Shown here: positions 1 to 5,535 of the stretch, piece after piece
Numbering within the stretch: position 1 is the stretch's first letter
Layout: every line of letters starts with the position of its first letter
Source of the DNA: Clostridia bacterium
GTDB taxonomy: Bacteria; Bacillota; Clostridia; Oscillospirales; Oscillospiraceae
DNA: 5,535 nucleotides
NCBI GenBank assembly: GCA_003245395.1
Contig: QKDF01000083.1
Location: forward strand, 1-5,535
Direction: 5' to 3'
The notes under the pieces: generated by a model
Databases searched by the model: none
The model's input: only the letters and a program-made list of their open reading frames with translations
Told to the model about the DNA's origin: nothing
Position numbers and translations under genes: made by a program

Positions 1-754
1 AATGGAACTTCTCCATGTAAACCGTGTACTCCAGGTCGATACCGGTCATATCCAGCGTCTCCAGGGGACCCATCGCATGGCCCAGCGCTCCCTTCACCGC
101 TTTGTCGATGTCCTCGGGGGAGGCGATACCGGCGTCCACCAGGTAGCAGGCCTCACGGGTCAAAGCACTGAAGATGCGGTTAACCACAAAACCGTATATT
201 TCCTTTTCAATGGTCACGGGGGCCTTTCCGATGCTCTCCACGAAATGGAAAGCGGTATCAAAGGTCTCCTGAGAGACGTGGGGTCCCTTGACCACCTCCA
301 CGACCTTCATCACGAGAGCGGGGTTGAAGAAATGGACGTTCAGTACCTTGGAGGGATCCTTCACCGCGTCCGCAAACCGGGAGCTCACGATGTAAGAGCT
401 GTTGCTGGCATAGATGCAGTGCTCCGGAGTCAGGGCATCCAACTGCTTGAGTACCTTCTTTTTGACCTCCACCGCATCCGCGACGGCCTCCAAAACAAAA
501 TCGGCATCGGTAGCCGCCGCCTTGAGATCGGTGGTAAAAGTCAAACGTTTCTGGGCGGCCTCCGCCTCTTCTGCGCTCATCTTTCCCTTAGCGACCCGCT
601 TGGAAAACCAGTTCGCCGCAAAGTGGGCGGCGTCGTTCACCGTCGCCTGCTTTCTGCTGTAGCAGAACACCGTGTAGCCGGACAGCGCCGTCTGCATGGC
701 CATCTGCCTGCCCATGATTCCCGTACCAATCACCGCTACTTTTTTGATTTCCAT
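1..754 (-). CDS. 3-hydroxyacyl-CoA dehydrogenase (3-hydroxybutyryl-CoA dehydrogenase family), 3' end cut by window
   Basis: Catalyses the reversible oxidation of a 3-hydroxyacyl-CoA to a 3-oxoacyl-CoA with NAD(P)+; cytoplasmic. 251 codons are visible and roughly 30-60 C-terminal residues are missing, judged from the usual 280-320. The N-terminal Rossmann fold opens with VAVIGTGIMG (G10, G12, G15). Residues matching the family's catalytic set are S120 in ASNSS, H141 and E153 in the HFFNPALVMKVVEV signature, and N192 in GFVVNRI. The C-terminal helical domain includes GHAMGPLETLDMTGID (225-240). Where NAD-dependent homologues carry Asp at the end of the second beta strand, this protein has S33-R34-K35 after VFCY, suggesting NADP(H) use. 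The ATG at 754 is chosen because AAGGAG at 768-763 lies 8 bases upstream; an in-frame ATG at 760 would leave only 2 bases. It is the last visible gene of the dehydratase operon, starting 2 bases after the activator stop. The physiological acyl chain is unknown. Confidence 0.93.
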   Translation of the reverse strand, partial: MEIKKVAVIGTGIMGRQMAMQTALSGYTVFCYSRKQATVNDAAHFAANWFSKRVAKGKMSAEEAEAAQKRLTFTTDLKAAATDADFVLEAVADAVEVKKKVLKQLDALTPEHCIYASNSSYIVSSRFADAVKDPSKVLNVHFFNPALVMKVVEVVKGPHVSQETFDTAFHFVESIGKAPVTIEKEIYGFVVNRIFSALTREACYLVDAGIASPEDIDKAVKGALGHAMGPLETLDMTGIDLEYTVYMEKFH

Positions 755-756
755 TC

Positions 757-1542
757 TCATCTCTCCTTATCAAATTCTAATGCATACAAAGCCGCGCCCA
801 GCGCACCCATCCCCTGGGGATCGTCCGGCCGGCTGATTGGCAGTTTCAACTCCTCCGAGATGCAATGCACGGCGTTCCGGTTCAGCGCCACGCCGCCCGT
901 GATGACCACCTCGGGCACAATATTCACGCGGTTGCAAAGACCTACGATTCTCTGCGCGATGGAGCAGTGAGCACCCAGTGCCACATCCTCGATTCTCTGT
1001 CCCATGGACAGCTGGGAGATGACTTCGGACTCGGCAAACACCGTGCAGGTACTGCTGATGGTCACTCCGTTGTCTCCCCGGTCGGCAAGGCCGCTCAGGT
1101 CCTCCAGTTTGCAGTTTAAAACCCGGGCCATCACCTCCAGAAAGCGGCCGGTGCCGGCAGCGCATTTCTCGTTCATGATGAAATTGCCCACGTTTCCGGA
1201 CTGGTCCAAGCAGATGACCTTAGCGTCCTGCCCGCCGATGTCGATTACTGTGCGGGCATTCGGCATAACGAAATGCACGCCCTTTGCATGGCAGCTGATC
1301 TCGGTGATCTGCCGGTCCGCGCTGGTAAAGGTCATGCGTCCGTATCCCGTCACGACGGTCCTGCGGATCGCCTCACGTTGCAGCCCCGCCTGAAAAAGCG
1401 CCTGGCCGATGACCTCTTGGGGGCCGTTGCTGCCTGTTCCGATGTTTAAAATAGCCTCGCCGATCTTTTTTGCGTCCTGATTCAAAATAACCGCTTTGGA
1501 AGACGAAGAACCGATGTCTACACCCAAATACACTGTTTTCAC
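757..1542 (-). CDS. 2-hydroxyacyl-CoA dehydratase activator (archerase; [4Fe-4S] ATPase of the HgdC/HadI/FldI family)
   Basis: 261 residues, full length for the family. Homologues are homodimers with one [4Fe-4S] cluster at the interface; ATP hydrolysis opens the dimer and drives one low-potential electron into the dehydratase. The ASKHA fold is clear: phosphate-1 loop GVDIGSSSSK (7-16), TGYGR (65-69), phosphate-2 loop DIGGQDAK (101-108), and adenosine region VVITGGVALN (212-221). The cluster cysteines are C127 in NEKCAAGTGR and C166 in STCTVFAESE, the same numbers as the ligands of the Acidaminococcus fermentans 2-hydroxyglutaryl-CoA dehydratase activator. The start is GTG at 1542, sharing four bases with the TGA of the preceding dehydratase gene; GAGAGG at 1551-1546 is only 3 bases away, so coupling probably matters. 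A second GTG at 1533 is possible. One activator ATPase gene, rather than two different ones, fits a hydroxyacyl-CoA dehydratase better than a benzoyl-CoA reductase of the BcrABCD type. Confidence 0.94.
   Translation of the reverse strand: MKTVYLGVDIGSSSSKAVILNQDAKKIGEAILNIGTGSNGPQEVIGQALFQAGLQREAIRRTVVTGYGRMTFTSADRQITEISCHAKGVHFVMPNARTVIDIGGQDAKVICLDQSGNVGNFIMNEKCAAGTGRFLEVMARVLNCKLEDLSGLADRGDNGVTISSTCTVFAESEVISQLSMGQRIEDVALGAHCSIAQRIVGLCNRVNIVPEVVITGGVALNRNAVHCISEELKLPISRPDDPQGMGALGAALYALEFDKER
763..768 (-). promoter_or_regulatory. Shine-Dalgarno site of the 3-hydroxyacyl-CoA dehydrogenase gene
   Basis: AAGGAG on the minus strand, inside the last codons of the activator gene, 8 bases before the ATG at 754. 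It decides between two in-frame ATG codons (760 and 754) in favour of 754. Confidence 0.8.
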
Positions 1543-2684
1543 CGACCTCTCGTGGGTAAAATCTCGGCAAGAGTCTGAATTCTGGTCCTAAGCTGTTCCA
1601 TAGAGTCCATCTGTTGTTCCAGTTCCACATACAGCATGGGAATTCCCGCTTGAGCAAGCTCTTTTTTTACAATAGGATAGTCAAACTCCTCCGGGTCGCA
1701 GAACTTCATCTGGCAGTAGATTACCGCTTGGGCTTCCGTCTGTTTCACCATGTCAATCAGCATGGCACCGCGGGTCTTTTTCTCATCATAGAGGAAAGCG
1801 CAGCCGTCCTGAAGGGCAATCCGTTCCACCATACGGTCCAGCGGGGGCAGGTTCCGGTCCGCAATGGTGCGGAACTGGCGGCTCTCCTGTGCCAGATCGT
1901 CCGCCACCACCGAGAAATCATTCTCCTGCAGCAGATCCAGAAACTCCACAGGCTCGCCAATGAGTCCCGTCAAAATGATCGGGTGCCGGGAGGCGGGCAG
2001 CGGCTCGGGTGCAGGCAGGCTGCTCAAAATCTGCCGGATCTTTTCGGTATAGTCCTTCTTATCCATAAAGTAGGCCGCTTTGATGAGCAGATGCCGGACT
2101 CTGGGCGTGAACACAGCGGGATATTTCCGGATCTTGACGATGAATTTTTGCATCACGCTGCGGTAGTCGTCGTAAATATCCAACGCCGCTTTCAGCGCCT
2201 GGTCGGTAATCTCCGTGCCCCCGACCTTCTCCAGCTCTTTGCCGATCCGGAGGAATTCCTCCTTCATGTACTGTCGGCCTGATGCGGTCTTGCGGTTCTG
2301 GGCATACACCATGGGAAGAATCTTCATGCCGGGCAGCGCGGCCTTCCAGTTTTCCATCAGACATTTCAGCGTATCGCAGTAGGCTGTTATAATCACGGCA
2401 GAAAGTCCGTCGTAATCGCCCCGGAGTGCCTGCTCCGTATTGGCTTTCATCACGGAGCAGCAGAAGATCTGCAGATACTTGCCGGCAAGATTTCCTTTGG
2501 TATTGCCGCCCCACATGCCCACGGGCAGCATTCCCGCCGCATAGACCAGCTCCTCTGGTGCATAGATGGGGAAACAGCCAACCGCTTTTTTGCCCGTGCT
2601 TTTTATGGCGTCCAGAACTGCAGCTCCGGGCGCTTCCGCGATCTTTGTCAGTTCCTGAATGAGTTCCTGTGTGGTTTCCATCAT
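1539..2684 (-). CDS. 2-hydroxyacyl-CoA dehydratase family, small (HadC/FldC/BcrC-like) subunit
   Basis: 381 residues, typical for the smaller subunit of the heterodimeric radical dehydratase. Each subunit of known homologues holds a [4Fe-4S] cluster by three cysteines; the enzyme removes water from a (R)-2-hydroxyacyl-CoA via a ketyl radical. Seen here: the N-terminal family segment PIYAPEELVYAAGMLPVGMW (39-58), then cysteines C75/C76 (IFCCSVMKA), C103 and C108 (AYCDTLKCL), and C324/C329 (YCQMKFCDPEEFDYP). The likely cluster ligands are one of C75/C76, C103 and C329, by family pattern. The C-terminus keeps the ELEQQ...QLRTRIQTLAE signature (354-374). The ATG at 2684 shares ATGA with the stop of the first dehydratase gene; an adjacent ATG at 2681 is better spaced (6 versus 3 bases) from GGTGA, so the protein may start one residue later. 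Benzoyl-CoA reductase subunit C is the main alternative; the operon context argues for a dehydratase. Substrate unknown. Confidence 0.91.
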   Translation of the reverse strand: MMETTQELIQELTKIAEAPGAAVLDAIKSTGKKAVGCFPIYAPEELVYAAGMLPVGMWGGNTKGNLAGKYLQIFCCSVMKANTEQALRGDYDGLSAVIITAYCDTLKCLMENWKAALPGMKILPMVYAQNRKTASGRQYMKEEFLRIGKELEKVGGTEITDQALKAALDIYDDYRSVMQKFIVKIRKYPAVFTPRVRHLLIKAAYFMDKKDYTEKIRQILSSLPAPEPLPASRHPIILTGLIGEPVEFLDLLQENDFSVVADDLAQESRQFRTIADRNLPPLDRMVERIALQDGCAFLYDEKKTRGAMLIDMVKQTEAQAVIYCQMKFCDPEEFDYPIVKKELAQAGIPMLYVELEQQMDSMEQLRTRIQTLAEILPTRGR

Positions 2685-3907
2685 TTCTCACCCGCCATCT
2701 GTTTTCTTTTTTCCATCATCTCCACCAGAGCCTGAATCCGGGTCTCAAACTGAGCCAGAGAGAATGCGCTGGGATCCGTCTGGTCTCCGTCGAAAATTAC
2801 GGAAGGAACTCCGGTGTTTGCCTCCACCCGGCGCTGTACCTCGAACTGACGAAAATCCATCAGCTTGCAGCTGCGGTTGGAGTGATAGACGATGCCGTCC
2901 AGCTGATAATCCTTGACCAGCTTTGTGATGTTGTCCACGCCGAAGTCCAGGTTCCGATTGACGTAGTTGGAGCTGTACGCCCGCGCCATGCCATCCAGAT
3001 CGTTCTGCTCATAGACGATATACCAGGAGTCGGGGTAGGTGGAGGTCACCATATTGATTCCGTATTTTCTCAGCGTCTTGTAGGTGGGCCCCAAATACGG
3101 CCAGCAGGCAATTCCGTCCCACATGACCCGGTACTTCTCTTCCTCGCCGGGCTTCCACGGGCCCAGGCCCTTGGCCTCCTTCTCGCAGAGCTGTTCATAC
3201 CAGAGTTTGAACAGGTCCATGCCCTCGGTCGTTCCGCGCATACACACGATGGTCGCCATGTAGTTGAACAGATCGAAACCGTTGAGCGGCGAAGGCTTTG
3301 TCATGGCCTTCATGGCCGCCTTCTTCCACCAGACGGAGGTCTCGGAAGAGATCTTCATGACTTCGCCGAACTTGTCGTAGTCGAATTTGCGACCGGTGAT
3401 CTCCTCCAGCTTTTGGATTGCCTCTAGGAACTGGCCCTTGATGTATCGGACATCCTGCTTGCTCACCTCGTACTCGTGGTTAAAGGGCAGATCGAACACG
3501 ATCATGGGGATGTTCAGTTCCTTCGCGATGTTTTCATACCACTTGATGACGGTATTGCAGATGTTGTTACAGCAGAAGATCAGGTCCGGCTTGGGGATAT
3601 CCCCCGCCTCGCTGTGCAGCAGCTCCATATAAGCCAGATTGACGCGCGCATAGGAGCAGATATCCACGGAATAGCCGTTGCCCTTGGAATGACTGATGAA
3701 TTCCGGGGCACACTTTCTGGCGCCGATGGCTGCCGCGTGATTCTCGGGGTATACGGTATGGATGCCCATAGTGGTGAGCAGCTCCTGCGGAGAAATGGAG
3801 GTTGCCCACGCAACCAACTGGCCGTTCTTTTTGGCCTCCAACGCATCCGAATAGTGCTTGTCAAGCAATTCACCCAACATTTGCTTTGACGTTTTGACTT
3901 CTTCCAA
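2681..3907 (-). CDS. 2-hydroxyacyl-CoA dehydratase family, large (HadB/FldB/BcrB-like) subunit
   Basis: 408 residues from the preferred TTG start; partner of the next gene in a heterodimeric, oxygen-sensitive iron-sulfur enzyme. Family features: VAWATSISPQELLTTMGIHT (32-51, the substrate-side Pro-Glu-Leu segment), DICSYAR (82-88), FCCNNICNTV (111-120), the Trp/Tyr-rich centre around VMWDGIACWPYLGPTYKTLR (261-280), HSNRSCKLMDFRQ (342-354) and the C-terminal FDGDQTDP...AQFETRIQALVEMM (372-398). C84, C117 (or C112/C113) and C347 are the best cluster-ligand candidates by position. The frame is open up to a TTG at 3946, but that codon lies inside the -12 box of the sigma-54 promoter and cannot be transcribed from it. 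AAGGAGG at 3923-3917 sits 9 bases before the TTG at 3907, so translation should begin there (MEEVKTSKQM). First gene of the operon; its TGA overlaps the next ATG. Substrate specificity cannot be read; benzoyl-CoA reductase subunit B is the alternative. Confidence 0.92.
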   Translation of the reverse strand: MEEVKTSKQMLGELLDKHYSDALEAKKNGQLVAWATSISPQELLTTMGIHTVYPENHAAAIGARKCAPEFISHSKGNGYSVDICSYARVNLAYMELLHSEAGDIPKPDLIFCCNNICNTVIKWYENIAKELNIPMIVFDLPFNHEYEVSKQDVRYIKGQFLEAIQKLEEITGRKFDYDKFGEVMKISSETSVWWKKAAMKAMTKPSPLNGFDLFNYMATIVCMRGTTEGMDLFKLWYEQLCEKEAKGLGPWKPGEEEKYRVMWDGIACWPYLGPTYKTLRKYGINMVTSTYPDSWYIVYEQNDLDGMARAYSSNYVNRNLDFGVDNITKLVKDYQLDGIVYHSNRSCKLMDFRQFEVQRRVEANTGVPSVIFDGDQTDPSAFSLAQFETRIQALVEMMEKRKQMAGEK

Positions 3908-3916
3908 TTGCAGTCG

Positions 3917-3923
3917 CCTCCTT
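3917..3923 (-). promoter_or_regulatory. Shine-Dalgarno site of the first operon gene
   Basis: AAGGAGG, full match to the anti-SD core, 9 bases before the TTG at 3907. No ATG or GTG lies nearby in frame; a CTG at 3913 would be only 3 bases away. This site, with the promoter just upstream, fixes the start of the large dehydratase subunit gene. Confidence 0.85.
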
Positions 3924-3941
3924 GCTGATGCCCTTATATAA

Positions 3942-3957
3942 AGCAAACGCCGTGCCT
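3942..3957 (-). promoter_or_regulatory. sigma-54 (RpoN) -24/-12 promoter of the dehydratase operon
   Basis: The minus strand reads AGGCACGGCGTTTGCT, against the consensus TGGCAC-N5-TTGCW: every conserved position fits except the first T. The invariant GG (3956-3955) and GC (3944-3943) are exactly 12 bases apart. The predicted transcription start is near 3931, giving a short leader of about 24 bases that contains the AAGGAGG site. A sigma-54-dependent activator is encoded immediately upstream in the same direction, which is the normal arrangement for a local regulator and its target. No convincing sigma-70 -35/-10 pair was seen next to it. Confidence 0.88.
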
Positions 3958-4073
3958 ATTTTCCTGTTCCCAGATTAATTTCTTCGCATCATTCCGCCTC
4001 TTCCCTTGGAGCGCAACGGAAAAAGTCTCAAAAAATTTAAGTTAGGCAGCGTAATTTCAGGATGAATTGCACA
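3958..4073. other. AT-rich spacer between terminator and sigma-54 promoter
   Basis: About 115 non-coding bases, more AT-rich than the flanking genes, with no open frame of note. An activator-DNA loop between an upstream site and the -24/-12 promoter would span this segment. A weak TTCCG/CGGAA dyad occurs around 3992-4021. No IHF-like or other binding site could be named with confidence. Confidence 0.4.
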
Positions 4074-4129
4074 AAAAAGCAAAAACGTGCCGTGAAAACG
4101 ATACGTTTTTGCATCGTTTTCACGGCACG
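4074..4129 (-). terminator. Rho-independent terminator of the sigma-54 regulator gene
   Basis: On the minus strand a perfect 17-bp stem (arms 4129-4113 and 4102-4086, CGTGCCGTGAAAACGAT and its complement) with a 10-base loop (4112-4103) is followed directly by five Ts, GC, and another T run. It begins about 60 bases after the regulator stop codon. The stem is longer and less GC-clamped at the loop side than a typical terminator, so it may also serve as a protein-binding palindrome. It separates the regulator transcript from the dehydratase operon, which has its own promoter about 120 bases further on. Confidence 0.8.
4079..4112. repeat. 10-bp inverted repeat nested in the terminator; candidate upstream activator site
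   Basis: GCAAAAACGT at 4079-4088 and its exact complement ACGTTTTTGC at 4103-4112, 14 bases between them. The right copy is the loop of the 17-bp hairpin; the left copy covers the end of that stem plus the T tract, so the two foldings overlap. The centre lies about 165 bases upstream of the predicted sigma-54 transcription start, a usual distance for an enhancer bound by the activator. The symmetry is seen directly; binding is inferred. Confidence 0.5.
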
Positions 4130-4188
4130 CTTTCCGTATTTTAGGAAAAAGTGCATCAAGAACGCCCTTGGGCTATGTAGGTTTTTGT

Positions 4189-5535
4189 TCAATTAATCCC
4201 ATACTTTTTCAGCTTTCGGACAATGGTGGACTGTTCGGCGCCCAGCGCCTCGGCAATTTTCCGGGATGACTTATATTTTTTCTTGGCATTGAGCAGAATT
4301 TCCTGCTCAGTCGTAGCCATCATATCCGCCAGCGTCACCTTCTCCTCGCTGTCCTCCGGCTTCTCCGCCGGGCGCAGCCAGGGAATATCTTTGGCCTCTA
4401 GATACTCGTGGCTGCTGACCACCACCATGCTCTCCACCACATTTTTCAGCTCCCGGATGTTCCCCCGCCACTCGTGGCTTTCAAACTCCCGGATCACGTC
4501 ATACGTCAACTTTTTGTCCTGGTGGTACTTGGCATTGAACTGGGCGATGAACCGCAGGGTCAGTGCGGGAATCTCGTCCACCCGCTCCCGGAGGGGGGGG
4601 ATTTTGATGCTCACCACATTCAACCGGTAGTAGAGATCTTCCCGGAATCTCCCGGCCGCCACTTCTTCCGACAGGACTTTGTTCGTAGCCGCGACGATGC
4701 GGATGTCCAGCGGGACAGGGTGGTTGGAACCCACTCGGGTGATCACCTTGGCCTCCAGCGCGCGCAGCAGCTTCGTCTGCAGTTCCGGATCCATCTCGCC
4801 GATCTCATCCAGGAAGAGCGTGCCTCCGTTGGCGGCTTCGAACAGGCCCGGCTTTCCCACCTTGTGCGCGCCGGTAAAGGCACCTCCCGCATAGCCGAAC
4901 AGTTCGGACTCCAAAAGGTTCGGCGGAATGGCCGCGCAATTGATTGCTACAAAATCGCGCTTACTCCGCACGGGATTCATCCGGTGCAGATAGCGTGCCA
5001 CCATTTCCTTTCCCACTCCGGATTCTCCCGTGATCAGCACCGTAACGTCAAAGGGCGCGACTTTGCTTGCCAGCAGATAGATCTGCTGCATCTTGCTGTT
5101 GCCGACGACAATCTCACCGTCCAGCAGGTCCCTGTCCGGGGAGGAACCCAACCGCAGCTGGTCCTGGTAAATCTTCTCCATCTTTTTCATCTTCTGCAGT
5201 TCTTCCTGCAGGGCAGTGATCTCCGACATGTCCCGGGTGTTCACCACCACCATTTTTACCTGGTTGTCCAGGGAAAAAAGCGGTGTCCCGGTGACAATGA
5301 TATCCTTGCCGTTCCGGGTTGAGTGCCACATGGAGACCGGACGCCGCTGCTCAATGGCGAGCAGCGCTACGGAGTTTTTCATCCAGACAGGATTGATCAA
5401 TTCCCGCACATTGTGCCCAAGCAGCTCTGCTTTCGTGATTCCGGTATTTCGCACGTAGGACTGATTCATCAGCAAAACTGTCCCCGTGCCGTCCGTTACC
5501 AGAAGTCCGTCAAAGGAGCCCTCTAGAATTTCTTC
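4189..5535 (-). CDS. PAS domain sigma-54-dependent transcriptional activator, 5' end cut by window
   Basis: 448 codons plus TGA are visible; the frame is open to the window edge, so the N-terminus is missing. Residues 1 to about 100 form a PAS sensor (GSFDGLLVTDGTGTVLLMNQ...GITKAELLG), followed by a short coiled coil (about 103-130) and the AAA+ domain: Walker A GESGVGKE (170-177), the sigma-54-contacting GAFTGA loop (218-223), Walker B TLFLDE with D243/E244, arginine-finger region FREDLYYRL (297-305) and sensor II WRGNIREL (356-363). The C-terminus has a Fis/TyrR-like helix-turn-helix, SSRKIAEALGAEQSTIVRKL (423-442). It should bind an upstream enhancer and remodel sigma-54 RNA polymerase. 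No receiver domain is visible, so a ligand-type signal is more likely than phosphorylation. It lies upstream of a sigma-54 promoter in the same direction, so the dehydratase operon is its likely target. A run of eight C lies in the codons of IPPLRER. The PAS ligand cannot be identified. Confidence 0.95.
   Translation of the reverse strand, partial: EEILEGSFDGLLVTDGTGTVLLMNQSYVRNTGITKAELLGHNVRELINPVWMKNSVALLAIEQRRPVSMWHSTRNGKDIIVTGTPLFSLDNQVKMVVVNTRDMSEITALQEELQKMKKMEKIYQDQLRLGSSPDRDLLDGEIVVGNSKMQQIYLLASKVAPFDVTVLITGESGVGKEMVARYLHRMNPVRSKRDFVAINCAAIPPNLLESELFGYAGGAFTGAHKVGKPGLFEAANGGTLFLDEIGEMDPELQTKLLRALEAKVITRVGSNHPVPLDIRIVAATNKVLSEEVAAGRFREDLYYRLNVVSIKIPPLRERVDEIPALTLRFIAQFNAKYHQDKKLTYDVIREFESHEWRGNIRELKNVVESMVVVSSHEYLEAKDIPWLRPAEKPEDSEEKVTLADMMATTEQEILLNAKKKYKSSRKIAEALGAEQSTIVRKLKKYGIN

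Noticed and set aside
754..760. ATG at 760 as start of the dehydrogenase gene, giving a neat ATGA overlap
   Set aside because: AAGGAG would lie only 2 bases upstream; the ATG at 754 has 8-base spacing and gives the usual N-terminus leading into the GxGxxG strand.
2..970. 322-codon open frame on the plus strand across the dehydrogenase and activator genes
   Set aside because: It is antisense to two genes with complete catalytic motifs, its translation has no recognisable domain and the low-complexity composition expected of an opposite-strand shadow. The same holds for the long plus-strand frames at 1614-2282, 2669-3427 and 4408-5322.
757..3907. Benzoyl-CoA reductase (BcrABCD-type) instead of a 2-hydroxyacyl-CoA dehydratase
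   Set aside because: The subunits are homologous, so it cannot be fully excluded, but only one activator-type ATPase gene is present and its length and cysteine positions match the homodimeric dehydratase activators. No ring-cleavage genes are visible.
4078..4092. Second -24/-12-like sequence on the minus strand at the end of the terminator (GGCACGTTTTTGC)
   Set aside because: The GG and GC elements are 11 rather than 12 bases apart, a spacing sigma-54 tolerates poorly, and the match is explained by the terminator stem and T-tract. The site at 3942-3957 has exact spacing and a ribosome binding site just downstream.
4074..4129. CRISPR repeat or insertion-sequence terminal repeat
   Set aside because: A single palindrome with a T-rich tail, not repeated elsewhere in the window, and no transposase, cas gene or target duplication is present.

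Overview
The window holds five tightly organised genes, all transcribed from the minus strand (right to left), with no real gene on the plus strand. Fairly GC-rich coding sequence, strong AAGGAGG-type ribosome binding sites, TTG/GTG starts, oxygen-sensitive radical dehydratase genes and a PAS/sigma-54 activator together suggest a strictly anaerobic Firmicute of the clostridial type. An Oscillospiraceae-like gut anaerobe is plausible. This is an inference from gene content, not a taxonomic assignment.

Layout in order of transcription. At 5535-4189 is a sigma-54-dependent activator (PAS, AAA+, Fis/TyrR-type helix-turn-helix), cut at its N-terminus by the window edge. The 281-base gap at 4188-3908 contains a 17-bp perfect hairpin with a T-rich tail (intrinsic terminator of the regulator gene), an overlapping 10-bp inverted repeat, and a near-consensus -24/-12 sigma-54 promoter. 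An operon then starts at 3907: two 2-hydroxyacyl-CoA dehydratase-family subunits (3907-2681 and 2684-1539), their ATP-dependent [4Fe-4S] activator (1542-757), and a 3-hydroxyacyl-CoA dehydrogenase (754 to the left edge, 3' end missing). Junctions between genes are 4-base overlaps or nearly so, so the four genes are almost certainly co-transcribed and translationally coupled.

Working model. The regulator senses an unknown small molecule through its PAS domain and activates sigma-54 RNA polymerase at the operon promoter. The activator hydrolyses ATP to inject one low-potential electron into the dehydratase, which removes water from a (R)-2-hydroxyacyl-CoA to give a 2-enoyl-CoA. The co-encoded dehydrogenase acts at the 3-hydroxyacyl/3-oxoacyl-CoA level, so the operon probably belongs to amino-acid or hydroxy-acid fermentation. 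The substrate cannot be read from the sequence. The most interesting points are the sigma-54 promoter itself (it also corrects the start of the first dehydratase gene), the nested inverted repeats upstream of it, and a dehydrogenase Rossmann fold whose NAD-selective acidic residue is replaced by Ser-Arg-Lys, which suggests NADP(H) preference.
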